From NCBI GenBank assembly GCA_002412705.1, contig DHVO01000060.1, forward strand, positions 1 to 17,856: a DNA stretch of 17,856 nucleotides, written 5' to 3'. Within the stretch, counting starts at the first letter, position 1. Every line of letters begins with the position of its first letter. This stretch comes from Bacteroidales bacterium UBA5206. Its GTDB lineage: Bacteria; Bacteroidota; Bacteroidia; Bacteroidales; Tenuifilaceae. The notes under the pieces were generated by a model. It had not been told where the DNA came from. It did no database searches and saw only the letters and a list, made by a program, of their open reading frames with translations. The translations under genes and the position numbers were made by a program. Positions 7,344 through 15,206 of the stretch are shown one piece after another.

Positions 7344-8651
7344 TATTTTAAGAATAGTCTCTGTTGTGGGTGAAATTTTAAAGCGGTTGTCTATACGGTG
7401 CCCAACCAGCCAAACAATGTCGTTATTGGAGCAAAGAACCATGATGCACTCCTTCTCGTGTAGTGGGATTTTTTTATCGATTAAGTAGTCCGATACCTTT
7501 TTAAACCCCTTCATGCCCAGTGGGCTAAACTTATCGCCCTTTTGCCATGGGCGTAGGGTTAAGGGAAACGATAGCTTTGCAGCATCCAGCATCGCTACCA
7601 TTGGCGATTTATCAATTGTCTCGTTTGCTACATTTTTACGCTCCAGAGTCAACTCAATGGGACTGGTTATGTGATGTGTTTGCTCATCAATAAAAACCTC
7701 TTCTGGATTTATGCTGATAATTGGGCAAACAACCAAGAGCTCCCTATCCTTTACCAATTGGTAGTTTTTAATTCTAAATACTTTTCCCGACTGAGCATTT
7801 AGGTTGTCAACTATTTGGTTTGCGATTGCGGCAGAGAAGCCTAGCCGATTTAGGTCTTCGCGCAAGAAGAAATTGCCAAAAGCCTCTTCTTTTAGCAATG
7901 GGATAGAGTACGTTCTGGTTAATCCAACTTCTCTTACAACCCTTTGTTTTATGCGTTGCATCTCTGAATCAACAATTTGCCACGCTTCTTGCAGATGTAA
8001 TGTGGTATTGTAAATTGATTTTTTTGCTGTGCCGCTAATTATGCTAAGCTCGGGCAAAACATTATGCCTAATTCTATTGCGCGCGTACTTAACAGTTGCG
8101 TTTGTGGAATCCTCCCTAAACCCAAAGCTATTGGCTTTGGCAAAGTCCTTAATCTCGTTTCTGCTGGCAAAAAGGATGGGTCTAATGTACTTGCCATTTA
8201 CGGCTTTAATACCTGTTAACCCTTTTAATCCTGTTCCTCGGGTTAGGTTTATGAGCACAGTTTCGGCAACATCATCGTTGTTGTGCGCAATGGCAACCTT
8301 AGTGTAACCATGCTCTGCGCAGAGCTCTGTAAACCAGCCATACCTTAGCTCACGGGCGGCAACTTGAATGGATAGCTTATTTTCCTTGGCAAAGGCGTTT
8401 GTGTTAAACACCTTTGCATGAAGGGGAATGCTATATTGTGCGCATTGCTGCTCAACAAATGCTTGATCTCCATTGGACTCATCGCCTCGAAGTGAAAAAT
8501 TGCAGTGTGCAACGCTAAAGGATATGTTTGCTAATCGGAACAGGTGAAGCATAACCATTGAGTCAATTCCACCGCTAACGGCCAACAGTAGCTTATCGCT
8601 TTGCGAAAAAAGCAGGTTTTCCTTAGTGTATTGTAAAAAGTTACTCAGCAT
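7326..8651 (-). CDS. tilS: tRNA(Ile)-lysidine synthase (TilS)
   Basis: An essential ATP-dependent enzyme that joins lysine to C34 of the CAU-anticodon isoleucine tRNA, changing decoding from AUG to AUA. The protein has 441 residues. The N-terminal PP-loop ATPase domain carries SGGIDS at 26-31 (LLLAVSGGIDSMVMLHLF), AHCNFSLRGDES and the HNNDDVAET helix. A middle region follows, then the C-terminal TilS domain at about 365-441 (LRPWQKGDKFSPLGMKGFKKVSDYLIDKKI). The ATG at 8651 lies inside the last codons of pabB (11-nt overlap), which implies translational coupling and one transcript. The last five codons come from a heptamer repeat array, so the tail is probably not functionally constrained. Confidence 0.95.
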   Translation of the reverse strand: MLSNFLQYTKENLLFSQSDKLLLAVSGGIDSMVMLHLFRLANISFSVAHCNFSLRGDESNGDQAFVEQQCAQYSIPLHAKVFNTNAFAKENKLSIQVAARELRYGWFTELCAEHGYTKVAIAHNNDDVAETVLINLTRGTGLKGLTGIKAVNGKYIRPILFASRNEIKDFAKANSFGFREDSTNATVKYARNRIRHNVLPELSIISGTAKKSIYNTTLHLQEAWQIVDSEMQRIKQRVVREVGLTRTYSIPLLKEEAFGNFFLREDLNRLGFSAAIANQIVDNLNAQSGKVFRIKNYQLVKDRELLVVCPIISINPEEVFIDEQTHHITSPIELTLERKNVANETIDKSPMVAMLDAAKLSFPLTLRPWQKGDKFSPLGMKGFKKVSDYLIDKKIPLHEKECIMVLCSNNDIVWLVGHRIDNRFKISPTTETILKIVKREK

Positions 8652-9972
8652 GGCTAATTGTTGTATTAAGCGTTTTTAGAATTGCGCTGGCCTTTAGCAA
8701 ACACTCATCGTACTCCTGTGCAGCGTTTGCCTTTGCAGTAATTGCACTCCCCACAGAGAAGGAGAGGTACTTTTTCTTCTCATTGTATAGCAAGCTGCGT
8801 ATTACCACGTTAAAATCAAAATCGCCATTGGGGCTTATATAGCCAACAGTTCCAGAGTAAAGACCACGTTGCGATACCTCGTACTCATCAATAATTTGCA
8901 TAGCTCTAACCTTTGGGGCACCTGTCATAGAGCCCATGGGGAATGTTGCCCTAACTATGCTGGAAAAACTAGCGTTTGGCTCTAGCTTACAGCTAACTGT
9001 TGATATCATCTGGTGAACCTGTCGGAAAGGGTAAATACCGCAAAGCTCATCAACGTTAACAGTTCCTTTACTCGCAATACGCGATAAATCGTTCCTAACC
9101 AAATCAACAATCATAATGTTCTCCGCTCGTTCCTTAGGGCTTTGGCTAAGAGTTAATTGGTTTGCTGCATCTAGTTCAGAAGTTGCTCCACGGGCAATGG
9201 TTCCTTTTATGGGCTGACTAATGAGTGTATTGTTGCTCTTGGCAATATACCTTTCGGGGCTTGCGCACAAAAGGTATTGGCTGTTATCCTTAAAAAAGGC
9301 AGAGTAGGGTGTTGGCGATGTGGCCAGCAGCTGCCTCTGCGTATTGTAAGGGTCAAAACCTTTTGGATTGGTAAAAAATTCAATACAGTAGTTTATTTCA
9401 TAAATATCGCCCTGCTGAATGTGGTTTTGAATTTTGCTAAAATTATCAATGTATTGCTTTCTGCTTACCCTAGCAGTAAAGGAATTTGGGAAGTGTAGAG
9501 GTGGAGCGGTTTGTGGTTGCTTGCATAACTCGCCAAGAAAAGCGATAATGGCAGCAGGGGTATTGTTACTTGCATAGTAATGGGCTGTAAGCTCATTACC
9601 AGCTACAGTAATTACTATTTCGGGAACAAAGAATTGTAGCGTGGGGAACAATAGGTTATCCCTATTTTTAGACGATAAGTCCTCTATTTCATTTTTTAGG
9701 TCGTACGATATATAACCAAAAAGCCAGTCGTTGGTATTATCGGCAGTAAACTTATCCAGCTGCTGCAAGCAGTTGGTATCTACCTCGAGTATGGCTAAGG
9801 AGCCAAACCCTGCAACAACCTCGTATTTATTATAGTTTGTAGTAGTGGGATTTGCTGCTTTAATATCATTTGATAGCAGTACCGATGCATGGCTAAAACC
9901 CTTAGCCATGCCTATTAGGTTCTGCCTAATTGTGTTTGTGCAGCTTACGCTTCTTGTAATGGATGCTCGCAT
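8641..9972 (-). CDS. pabB: Aminodeoxychorismate synthase component I (PabB)
   Basis: A chorismate-binding enzyme that converts chorismate and ammonia to 4-amino-4-deoxychorismate, on the path to p-aminobenzoate and folate. It has 443 residues. Family landmarks are GDIYEINYC at about 188-196, ASPERY at 237-242, PIKGT at 254-258, IMIVDLVRNDL at 286-296, GSMTGAPK at 347-354 and GLYSGTVGY. The lysine in PIKGT (about K256) is the residue that typically separates PabB from anthranilate synthase TrpE, which has PIAGT, so I favour PabB over TrpE. The amidotransferase subunit PabA and the lyase PabC are not in the window, and no PabC domain is fused. The N-terminus from the ATG at 9972 covers the expected beginning of the fold. 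tilS follows with an 11-nt overlap. Confidence 0.9.
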   Translation of the reverse strand: MRASITRSVSCTNTIRQNLIGMAKGFSHASVLLSNDIKAANPTTTNYNKYEVVAGFGSLAILEVDTNCLQQLDKFTADNTNDWLFGYISYDLKNEIEDLSSKNRDNLLFPTLQFFVPEIVITVAGNELTAHYYASNNTPAAIIAFLGELCKQPQTAPPLHFPNSFTARVSRKQYIDNFSKIQNHIQQGDIYEINYCIEFFTNPKGFDPYNTQRQLLATSPTPYSAFFKDNSQYLLCASPERYIAKSNNTLISQPIKGTIARGATSELDAANQLTLSQSPKERAENIMIVDLVRNDLSRIASKGTVNVDELCGIYPFRQVHQMISTVSCKLEPNASFSSIVRATFPMGSMTGAPKVRAMQIIDEYEVSQRGLYSGTVGYISPNGDFDFNVVIRSLLYNEKKKYLSFSVGSAITAKANAAQEYDECLLKASAILKTLNTTISHAE

Positions 9973-9976
9973 GGCA

Positions 9977-9984
9977 CAAAAGTA
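9977..9984 (-). promoter_or_regulatory. Candidate -7 promoter element of pabB-tilS
   Basis: On the minus strand TACTTTTG matches TAnnTTTG exactly. It ends 4 nt before the pabB ATG, so the transcript would start at or next to the start codon and be nearly leaderless. I do not see a clear -33 element. The upstream ahpC gene has its own terminator, so a promoter is expected in this gap. Confidence 0.4.
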
Positions 9985-10020
9985 GGAAAAACGAGTGGTT
10001 GGCTCTAATGTATTAGCTCA

Positions 10021-10057
10021 AAAAAAGAAAGCGGGGAAAATTTGATTCCCCGCTTTT
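10021..10057 (-). terminator. Intrinsic terminator of the peroxiredoxin gene
   Basis: An 11-bp perfect stem pairs AAAGCGGGGAA (10028-10038) with its complement (10046-10056) around a 7-nt loop. Read on the minus strand it lies 21 nt after the peroxiredoxin stop and is followed by a pyrimidine/T-rich run (10027-10021). A T-run also follows on the plus strand, but no plus-strand gene ends here. Confidence 0.85.
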
Positions 10058-10077
10058 AGTATAGTTCAAAGAACATG

Positions 10078-10710
10078 TTACCTATTGGACAGATAGCTAG
10101 ATACACCCTCTTGTGTTGCACTCATGGCCTTGTCGCCCATTTTCCAGTTGGCAGGACAAACCTCGCCATTCTCCTCAAAGTATTGTAACGCATCAACCAT
10201 TCTAAGCGCCTCATCGATGCTACGGCCAAGTGGCATATCGTTTACGAGCTGATGACGAACAACGCCATGCTTATCAATAAGGAATAGTCCGCGATACGAT
10301 TGTGGGGTGCCAGAGAACGAAACGTTTCCATTATCGTCGTATTCATAGTTACCGGCAAGTACATCATAGTTCTCCGATATGGTTTTGGCTAAATCCGAAA
10401 CAAGCGGATAAGTAACTCCTTTAATACCACCATCTTTAAGATCGGTTTGTAGCCATTTCCAGTGAGAGAACTCCGAGTCAACAGAACAGCCAACTATTTC
10501 GGTGTTACGTTTTTTGAATTCATCAAGTTTATCCTGGAAAGCAAGAAGCTCTGTTGGACAAACAAATGTAAAGTCGGCAGGGTAAAAGAAGAATATTACA
10601 TACTTTTTACCCTTAAACTTATCAAGGCTAAATTTATCTACAATTTCGCCACCGTTAATTACTGCTTTTGCGCTAAATTTTGGCGCGCTTTTTCCTACTA
10701 ATACAGCCAT
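10078..10710 (-). CDS. Typical 2-Cys peroxiredoxin (AhpC/Prx1 type)
   Basis: A cytoplasmic thiol peroxidase that reduces hydrogen peroxide and organic hydroperoxides. The 210-residue protein has the peroxidatic cysteine at C51 in DFTFVCPTE, the supporting PxxxT/C arrangement, the conserved arginine in SYRGLFLID, and the resolving cysteine at C185 in GEVCPANW, which makes it a typical 2-Cys enzyme. The extended C-terminus after C185 is closer to the Prx1-like branch than to the 187-residue enterobacterial AhpC. An extra cysteine, C75, lies in VGCSVDSE. No AhpF-like reductase is adjacent, so the reductant is likely a thioredoxin or an AhpF encoded elsewhere. The gene is monocistronic, with its own terminator and two dyads upstream. 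Confidence 0.95.
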   Translation of the reverse strand: MAVLVGKSAPKFSAKAVINGGEIVDKFSLDKFKGKKYVIFFFYPADFTFVCPTELLAFQDKLDEFKKRNTEIVGCSVDSEFSHWKWLQTDLKDGGIKGVTYPLVSDLAKTISENYDVLAGNYEYDDNGNVSFSGTPQSYRGLFLIDKHGVVRHQLVNDMPLGRSIDEALRMVDALQYFEENGEVCPANWKMGDKAMSATQEGVSSYLSNR

Positions 10711-10753
10711 TGTAATATTAATTTGATTTGCGTTTAGATACCATCACAACTCA

Positions 10754-10788
10754 GAACATTGTAAAATGTTCAATTTTGTTGAAAAGTA
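10754..10788 (-). promoter_or_regulatory. Dyad symmetry upstream of the peroxiredoxin gene
   Basis: A perfect 7-bp inverted repeat, GAACATT (10754-10760) and AATGTTC (10765-10771), overlaps a second dyad, TTCAA (10769-10773) and TTGAA (10779-10783). On the minus strand these sit just downstream of a 7-of-8 match to the -7 element (TACTTTTC, 10788-10781) and about 45-70 bp before the ATG. The position suits an operator for peroxide control, but neither dyad clearly matches an OxyR or PerR site. Confidence 0.3.
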
Positions 10789-10856
10789 AAAGTGCTTTAT
10801 TTTCCAGATGATGCACTGGGTTATAATCATCGTTATTTTGCCCTATCGGGCGGCAT

Positions 10857-12791
10857 TTATTCATAAGGGGTGATTCTAGGTGCATGTGGGCGGAAGTTTG
10901 GGAACCTAGTTCTAGACTCGCTTCCTAACCAGAAAAGTTCTGCACTGGCCCCTTCGGGTAGAACGGGAAAGTAGTTTAATCTTATTTGTAATGTGTTAAA
11001 CACTAGGTTCTCGTTACGTATTCTTACCCCAAAGCCAATGGAAGAGTAGGAGGGAGAATCAGAAAGTACGGCGTACTTCTCCGAAATAAATCCAATATCG
11101 GTATATGCAAAGAAGGCGAATTTAAAGCCATAAACATATAACGGGCTAAATGCTAGGGTTTCCAAGCTAATTAGCAACCTGTTATTTCCCGATGGTGGTG
11201 TGCCGTTCAATCCCCGTGGTTCTACATTTCCATCAAGCAGGAGGTACTCTCTTTCTCCCTCTAAACGGGAATTTCCCTTGGTAAAATCGACTCTAAAAAA
11301 TTGGCGTATATCAAGTTTTTGAAAATGGAATAGCCCAGTTACGTAGGTTCCAATCATCCTAAAGGTAACCTGTTCTAGCTTGCCCTTGGTGTTAATGTAT
11401 GTACCAAATCGGGATAGTCCATATAGGTAACCAAACTCTCCAACATCGGCAGCGGAGAGCTCCGTTCCAACGTAATACCTGTTTTCAAATTCACCCAGTT
11501 CGTATCCAGCAGTAGTTGAAACAAGAAATCCAGTAGGAATATCCTCGGTTCTACCATAGGAGTAAATAAGGTTGGCTTTGTAAAGTTTCTGCCGACTAAT
11601 GCTTATTCCCGCGAGGTATGTGGTTTTGTTATGAAAGTATGGGTTAGTTGATGGGGTAACTTTTGGTCTATCGGTGAAATAGGTGGTTTTTATACGGGTC
11701 GTTAGGGCAAATTGGTTAGGGAGCTCAGGTTGGGTAATATCCTTATTGTATAGTGCCCAACCAGCCCATAAATCACCAATGGTAACCTTATGCGTTCCCA
11801 GCGAGTCTATTCTTTTAAAGTTGTAAGGGCTCCGTCCAAAATGTAAGCTTGCCCCCCCAGCTAGTTTTGTTTTGGATGAGTAAAAGTCCCTTTGTACCGC
11901 AATATCTGTAGTGTTATAGCCCAGTCCATGCCTATAAGAAAGATTGCCTTTAAAAAAGGTGTTGTAAAGGTTTGAAGAAGTAAGCTCAGCTCTTTGACCC
12001 CATGGATTCTCTTCATTGCTTGCATCGTAGTATAGATAAGCATTGAATCCAATTCCAAGTCCGGCCAAATTTTTATCGTAGATTTTTGCCCTGCCTTTGT
12101 CTTTATCTGATATTGATCCGTCAAAACCAATAGACCAAACATCTTTTGTTATAACAGTTACGCGTACTAGATTGCTTGATAATCCTGTAGAATCGAGCAC
12201 AATGTAAGCATCCTCTACAAAGGAAAGGTTACGGAGTATTTCTTCTGTTTCGGCAAAATCGATAGGGTCAACTTGTTGGTTGGGTTTAAACAGTAAGTGG
12301 TTTTTTATGGTGAATTTTCGGGTTTCTACGTGTAGCTTGTTCCCAAAGCGTTCAACTCCACTAATAGGTGATTTTGAGGTGTCGGAAACGCTGTAGCCAA
12401 ACGGGTCTAACCTAATAATATTTACCTGAGCAATGGTTTTCCCTCTATAGGGGCTAAACTTAGATTCGGCGTCGGTTCCCGCAAAAATTTGTTGCTGGTT
12501 ATTGGGCCTTGTCGATCTAAAGAAAAGGCCATGAAGCTCTTTTGTTACAATGGATTTTTTTGCATTATCCTTTAGCTTAATATAAAACTCGCTTGTCCTT
12601 TTCTGTTTCGATGTGTCGGGTTCCTGCATTTTCTCCCTGAATATACTCAGTGAGTCAGGGGTGTTAATAGGTGCTGTTATAAGATTGCCTTGTAGCTGAG
12701 CGCGGGTGGTAGTTGATAGCAATACTAAAAACGATACCCCCAGTAGCTGGGGGTAGAAAACTCTTTTGATATTTATTTTGTACCCAGTCAT
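10857..12791 (-). CDS. POTRA/beta-barrel outer-membrane protein of the BamA/TamA (Omp85-like) superfamily
   Basis: A 644-residue exported protein. Residues 1-31 form a signal peptide (core LLGVSFLVLLS, likely cleavage after TTTRA). A linker of about 80 residues precedes a single recognisable POTRA-like domain at about 115-222, ending in VEDAYIVLD and VRVTVITKDVWSIGF, as in the last POTRA of Omp85 proteins. From about 223 onward the sequence alternates polar and aromatic residues in short strands with repeated glycine/tyrosine turns, as expected of an outer-membrane beta-barrel. The chain ends in PYE rather than the aromatic residue many barrels carry. It is shorter than housekeeping BamA and has too few POTRA domains, so I see a BamA/TamA-like relative of unknown substrate. 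It follows the SiaB-like gene by 24 nt, probably on one transcript. I see no clear terminator after it. Confidence 0.78.
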   Translation of the reverse strand: MTGYKINIKRVFYPQLLGVSFLVLLSTTTRAQLQGNLITAPINTPDSLSIFREKMQEPDTSKQKRTSEFYIKLKDNAKKSIVTKELHGLFFRSTRPNNQQQIFAGTDAESKFSPYRGKTIAQVNIIRLDPFGYSVSDTSKSPISGVERFGNKLHVETRKFTIKNHLLFKPNQQVDPIDFAETEEILRNLSFVEDAYIVLDSTGLSSNLVRVTVITKDVWSIGFDGSISDKDKGRAKIYDKNLAGLGIGFNAYLYYDASNEENPWGQRAELTSSNLYNTFFKGNLSYRHGLGYNTTDIAVQRDFYSSKTKLAGGASLHFGRSPYNFKRIDSLGTHKVTIGDLWAGWALYNKDITQPELPNQFALTTRIKTTYFTDRPKVTPSTNPYFHNKTTYLAGISISRQKLYKANLIYSYGRTEDIPTGFLVSTTAGYELGEFENRYYVGTELSAADVGEFGYLYGLSRFGTYINTKGKLEQVTFRMIGTYVTGLFHFQKLDIRQFFRVDFTKGNSRLEGEREYLLLDGNVEPRGLNGTPPSGNNRLLISLETLAFSPLYVYGFKFAFFAYTDIGFISEKYAVLSDSPSYSSIGFGVRIRNENLVFNTLQIRLNYFPVLPEGASAELFWLGSESRTRFPNFRPHAPRITPYE

Positions 12792-12815
12792 AGGCTGGAT
12801 CCTCGTTTTACAAAA

Positions 12816-13391
12816 CTATAAGTCTTTAACAAATTTCTTAGCATTTATCTCAACCTTAAGTATAAAGAAGTAATTATCCTCATCAAGAGGCAAGAACTGG
12901 TAGTTTAGCGTTTCACCCGTTTTTCTGGCTATATCAATAAGTCCCAGGCCTGCACCTCCTTTTTCCGAGAGTCTTCCCTCTTTTATTTGGCGCTTGTACA
13001 TTTGCTTTAGCTCATCGGGAGTTGCAGTGTTTACGGTAATTAGGGCTTGCTCCAGATGATCTTTATGCTTACTAGCTACTTTGTTTGATGTAATAACATA
13101 GTAAGTATCGTTTTTCTTGCCTATTATGAATAATCCGTTTCCGATATTTCGTTCTTTAATCTCGTCGGAGTGCTTATTCATATTTTGTAGGGTTTCAACC
13201 ATTACATGGTAAACCTTTCGTTGCACAGAACGCTCCTCGCTATTCTTCTCCATATCCGATTCAGCCATTTGGGTAAACATCTTGGTTATTTCGTGACTGA
13301 ATTCTCCTAGGTAAACTAATGAGAAGCCATTGTCTATCATCTCATCGTATATGTTGGAGATAGATTTAATGAAGTTAAATGTCAAATTCAT
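12816..13391 (-). CDS. SiaB-like GHKL kinase (SiaB family protein kinase, DUF6272)
   Basis: A 191-residue cytoplasmic protein with a GHKL-type ATP-binding fold. The N-box is visible as VMVETLQNMNKH (E66, N70) and the glycine-rich ATP-lid motif as KGGAGLGLIDIA (GGAGLG at 145-150). This pattern and size fit the SiaB family, kinases known from the Pseudomonas SiaABCD pathway to phosphorylate the small protein SiaC (DUF1987). No SiaC-like, PP2C-phosphatase or diguanylate-cyclase gene is adjacent. The next gene on the same strand, 24 nt away, encodes a BamA/TamA-like barrel. The ATG at 13391 is well placed about 60 nt after a candidate promoter. A SpoIIAB/RsbW-type anti-sigma kinase is the main alternative, but no sigma factor or STAS partner is nearby. 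Confidence 0.75.
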   Translation of the reverse strand: MNLTFNFIKSISNIYDEMIDNGFSLVYLGEFSHEITKMFTQMAESDMEKNSEERSVQRKVYHVMVETLQNMNKHSDEIKERNIGNGLFIIGKKNDTYYVITSNKVASKHKDHLEQALITVNTATPDELKQMYKRQIKEGRLSEKGGAGLGLIDIARKTGETLNYQFLPLDEDNYFFILKVEINAKKFVKDL

Positions 13392-13458
13392 CTTTGTGGG
13401 GTTTGCTTAGTTATGGCCAAAACACTCATTTAATCTGTTTTGTTGCACTAATAATTTC

Positions 13459-13466
13459 CAAATATA
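13459..13466 (-). promoter_or_regulatory. Candidate -7 promoter element for the SiaB-like/BamA-like unit
   Basis: On the minus strand TATATTTG matches TAnnTTTG exactly. It lies between the terminator of the upstream M49-like gene and the SiaB-like ATG, giving a leader of roughly 60 nt. I see no good -33 element. Confidence 0.42.
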
Positions 13467-13500
13467 TTAATTCAAAAGCTGTTGATGAACATTTATGAGG

Positions 13501-13536
13501 TAAAAAATGAAAAAGGTCGGATAATTTCCGACCTTT
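13501..13536 (-). terminator. Intrinsic terminator of the M49-like lipoprotein gene
   Basis: A perfect 10-bp stem pairs AAAGGTCGGA (13512-13521) with its complement (13527-13536) around a 5-nt loop. On the minus strand the stem is followed by a T-rich run extending to about 13501. It begins about 20 nt after the stop codon. Confidence 0.87.
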
Positions 13537-13555
13537 CCATGCAACGTATTAATGA

Positions 13556-15181
13556 TTATTGTTTTACGCCAAGTACTTCTTTGCCTTGGTTAAAGCGAAT
13601 ATCTTTTGGGATATTGGCATCGGCAACCCTATTTAAATCGGCTTGTAGGCCTTCACGAACAAAGCCTTTTTCCTCGAATAGCCTTTTTACCTCGTCGTAG
13701 TTTCCTTCACCTTGAAGCTTAAGAATCATTCCACCAAGTGAGTTCACGGCTTCTTTCATCTTATCGTAGTTTATGGTGTAGGTACCAGTTTCTGTGCTGC
13801 GGGTAAATGCTCCCTGCTCCTCAAGGTAGTAAAAGGTTAGCATGTTGGCCTTACCATGCGATGATGATGCCCCAAACCTAACAGAACGGAATATACCTGC
13901 AACAAAGGTTACGTAGTTATCCATCATGTCTTTGTTTGGAAGTTCGCCCATTTCTGCAAGTTGACCTACAAGATATAACCCTAGAATATCGGCTTTAGCC
14001 TCTTCTATACGGCTATACATTTCTTTTAAGGATTCTCTTACGCTACCCTTGCCGTTAATGGTTTGTTTAATACCAAGGCCGTGAGCAACTTCGTGAAACA
14101 TGGTGTTTTCAAAGAAAGCCTCAAATTTGATGTGCTTCTGCTGAGTCTCATCAATAAGGATATTGCTAATAGGTACAAGTATTTTATCGAACTTATACTT
14201 CATGGAGTTCTTTAGCTGCAATTTGCGGCTACCCTTTTCAACGTGAACCTTAGGGTCGTTGGGAAGGTTAATGGCAATAGTTTTGCTACCTGCGTTGCAA
14301 TCGCCAGCATAGAAAACGGCATCATAAACACCTAGGTCAGAATCGGAACCAGGTACCTCTGCTTTATATGCCGCTTCGGTAGGAAGACTTTCCTGTAGAG
14401 CAGGTAAAAGCTCGGCAAAACGTGCTAGCTTTTGGCTCCACTCATTATCCTTAATTAGGATGAACGATTCAAACGCTGCTTTGTAGTTGTAAAGGGCGTC
14501 CTCATAGTTTTCGATAGGCCCCACCACAAAGTCGATGTTATTGGTTTTCATGTCCATCCATGCCATGTCACTAGCAAGGTACTCGCTGCTTTGGAGGGCA
14601 TCGGCTCTAAGGGTTAGGTAGTTCTTTAATCCTTCATCTTCGGCAAGTTGAGCAGCCTGGCGAATTAAGTCGGCGGCTTTGTCTAAATGTTCTTTGTAGA
14701 ACACATGGTATGGAATAGATTCTAACTTTCCATTTGCATCGCGGCGAACTACTGTGTAAAGGCTTGTTTTGGAGTCAGATTCGAAAAGGTCGAACTCCTC
14801 TTTGGTCATATCACTAGGATATAGGTTTGCTCCAAGTGGTTTCTCTCCAATTCCCTCAATAAAAGGCGCATTCCCATTAAGGCGTTCCCATGGGCCGTAG
14901 TTAATTAGAATGAATTGGCGAGTGGCTTCATCGTTTGCCTTGGCAAGGATTTCATCTTTATCTCCATAAGCTTGCAGCCAAAAGAGCTGATCCATAATTT
15001 GTGCAGCATCGAAAAGTAGAGGAAGCATCTGCTTCTCCTTTTCAGACAAGTGGCTGATGTCTGTTTTAAGATCAACCGTTACGAATTGATCTACCTTTTT
15101 CTGCATGTCTGGCGAGTTTTTTTGCTGGCAGCTTGTAGTAAAAACCATTACGGCTGCAGCATAGATTAAAAACTTTTTCAT
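13556..15181 (-). CDS. M49-like (dipeptidyl-peptidase III-like) zinc peptidase lipoprotein
   Basis: A 541-residue lipoprotein. The N-terminus is a type II signal peptide with lipobox TTSC and acylated C18. The catalytic region contains HEVAH at 363-367 (NTMFHEVAHGLG), with two zinc-binding histidines and the catalytic glutamate, and EEAKAD at about 393-398, which supplies the third ligand 26-30 residues later, as in peptidase family M49. Classic M49 enzymes have a six-residue HExxGH motif; this one has the five-residue HExxH form known from some bacterial and plant relatives. Proteins like this are sometimes labelled dihydrofolate reductase, but nothing here resembles that fold. It probably removes dipeptides from peptides at the cell envelope, though the substrate is unknown. 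It follows the unknown gene by 25 nt and has its own terminator. Confidence 0.8.
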   Translation of the reverse strand: MKKFLIYAAAVMVFTTSCQQKNSPDMQKKVDQFVTVDLKTDISHLSEKEKQMLPLLFDAAQIMDQLFWLQAYGDKDEILAKANDEATRQFILINYGPWERLNGNAPFIEGIGEKPLGANLYPSDMTKEEFDLFESDSKTSLYTVVRRDANGKLESIPYHVFYKEHLDKAADLIRQAAQLAEDEGLKNYLTLRADALQSSEYLASDMAWMDMKTNNIDFVVGPIENYEDALYNYKAAFESFILIKDNEWSQKLARFAELLPALQESLPTEAAYKAEVPGSDSDLGVYDAVFYAGDCNAGSKTIAINLPNDPKVHVEKGSRKLQLKNSMKYKFDKILVPISNILIDETQQKHIKFEAFFENTMFHEVAHGLGIKQTINGKGSVRESLKEMYSRIEEAKADILGLYLVGQLAEMGELPNKDMMDNYVTFVAGIFRSVRFGASSSHGKANMLTFYYLEEQGAFTRSTETGTYTINYDKMKEAVNSLGGMILKLQGEGNYDEVKRLFEEKGFVREGLQADLNRVADANIPKDIRFNQGKEVLGVKQ

Positions 15182-15206
15182 TGCTATAGATTTATGTTTG
15201 CTAGGT

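Noticed and set aside
8029..8307. Open frame on the plus strand inside tilS
   Set aside because: It is antisense to a conserved gene; the product shows no family features and is explained by codon bias of tilS.
10666..10688. Sequence resembling bases 9-27 upstream of speA (GCGCTAA followed by TTTTGGC)
   Set aside because: This copy is in the coding region for the peroxiredoxin N-terminus and is explained by its codons; likely coincidence.
10807..10853. Weak hairpins (GATGAT/ATCATC and GCCC/GGGC) after the BamA-like gene
   Set aside because: Stems are only 4-6 bp and no T-run follows on the minus strand, so I do not call a terminator.
13482..13700. Small plus-strand frame (72 codons) starting in the gap and running antisense into the M49-like gene
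   Set aside because: Its start lies within the terminator/promoter area of minus-strand genes, and most of it is antisense to coding DNA. No conserved features.
13556..15181. Annotation as dihydrofolate reductase, a label used for some similar proteins
   Set aside because: Length, lipobox, HEVAH and the EEAKAD helix fit a zinc peptidase; no folate-reductase motif is visible.
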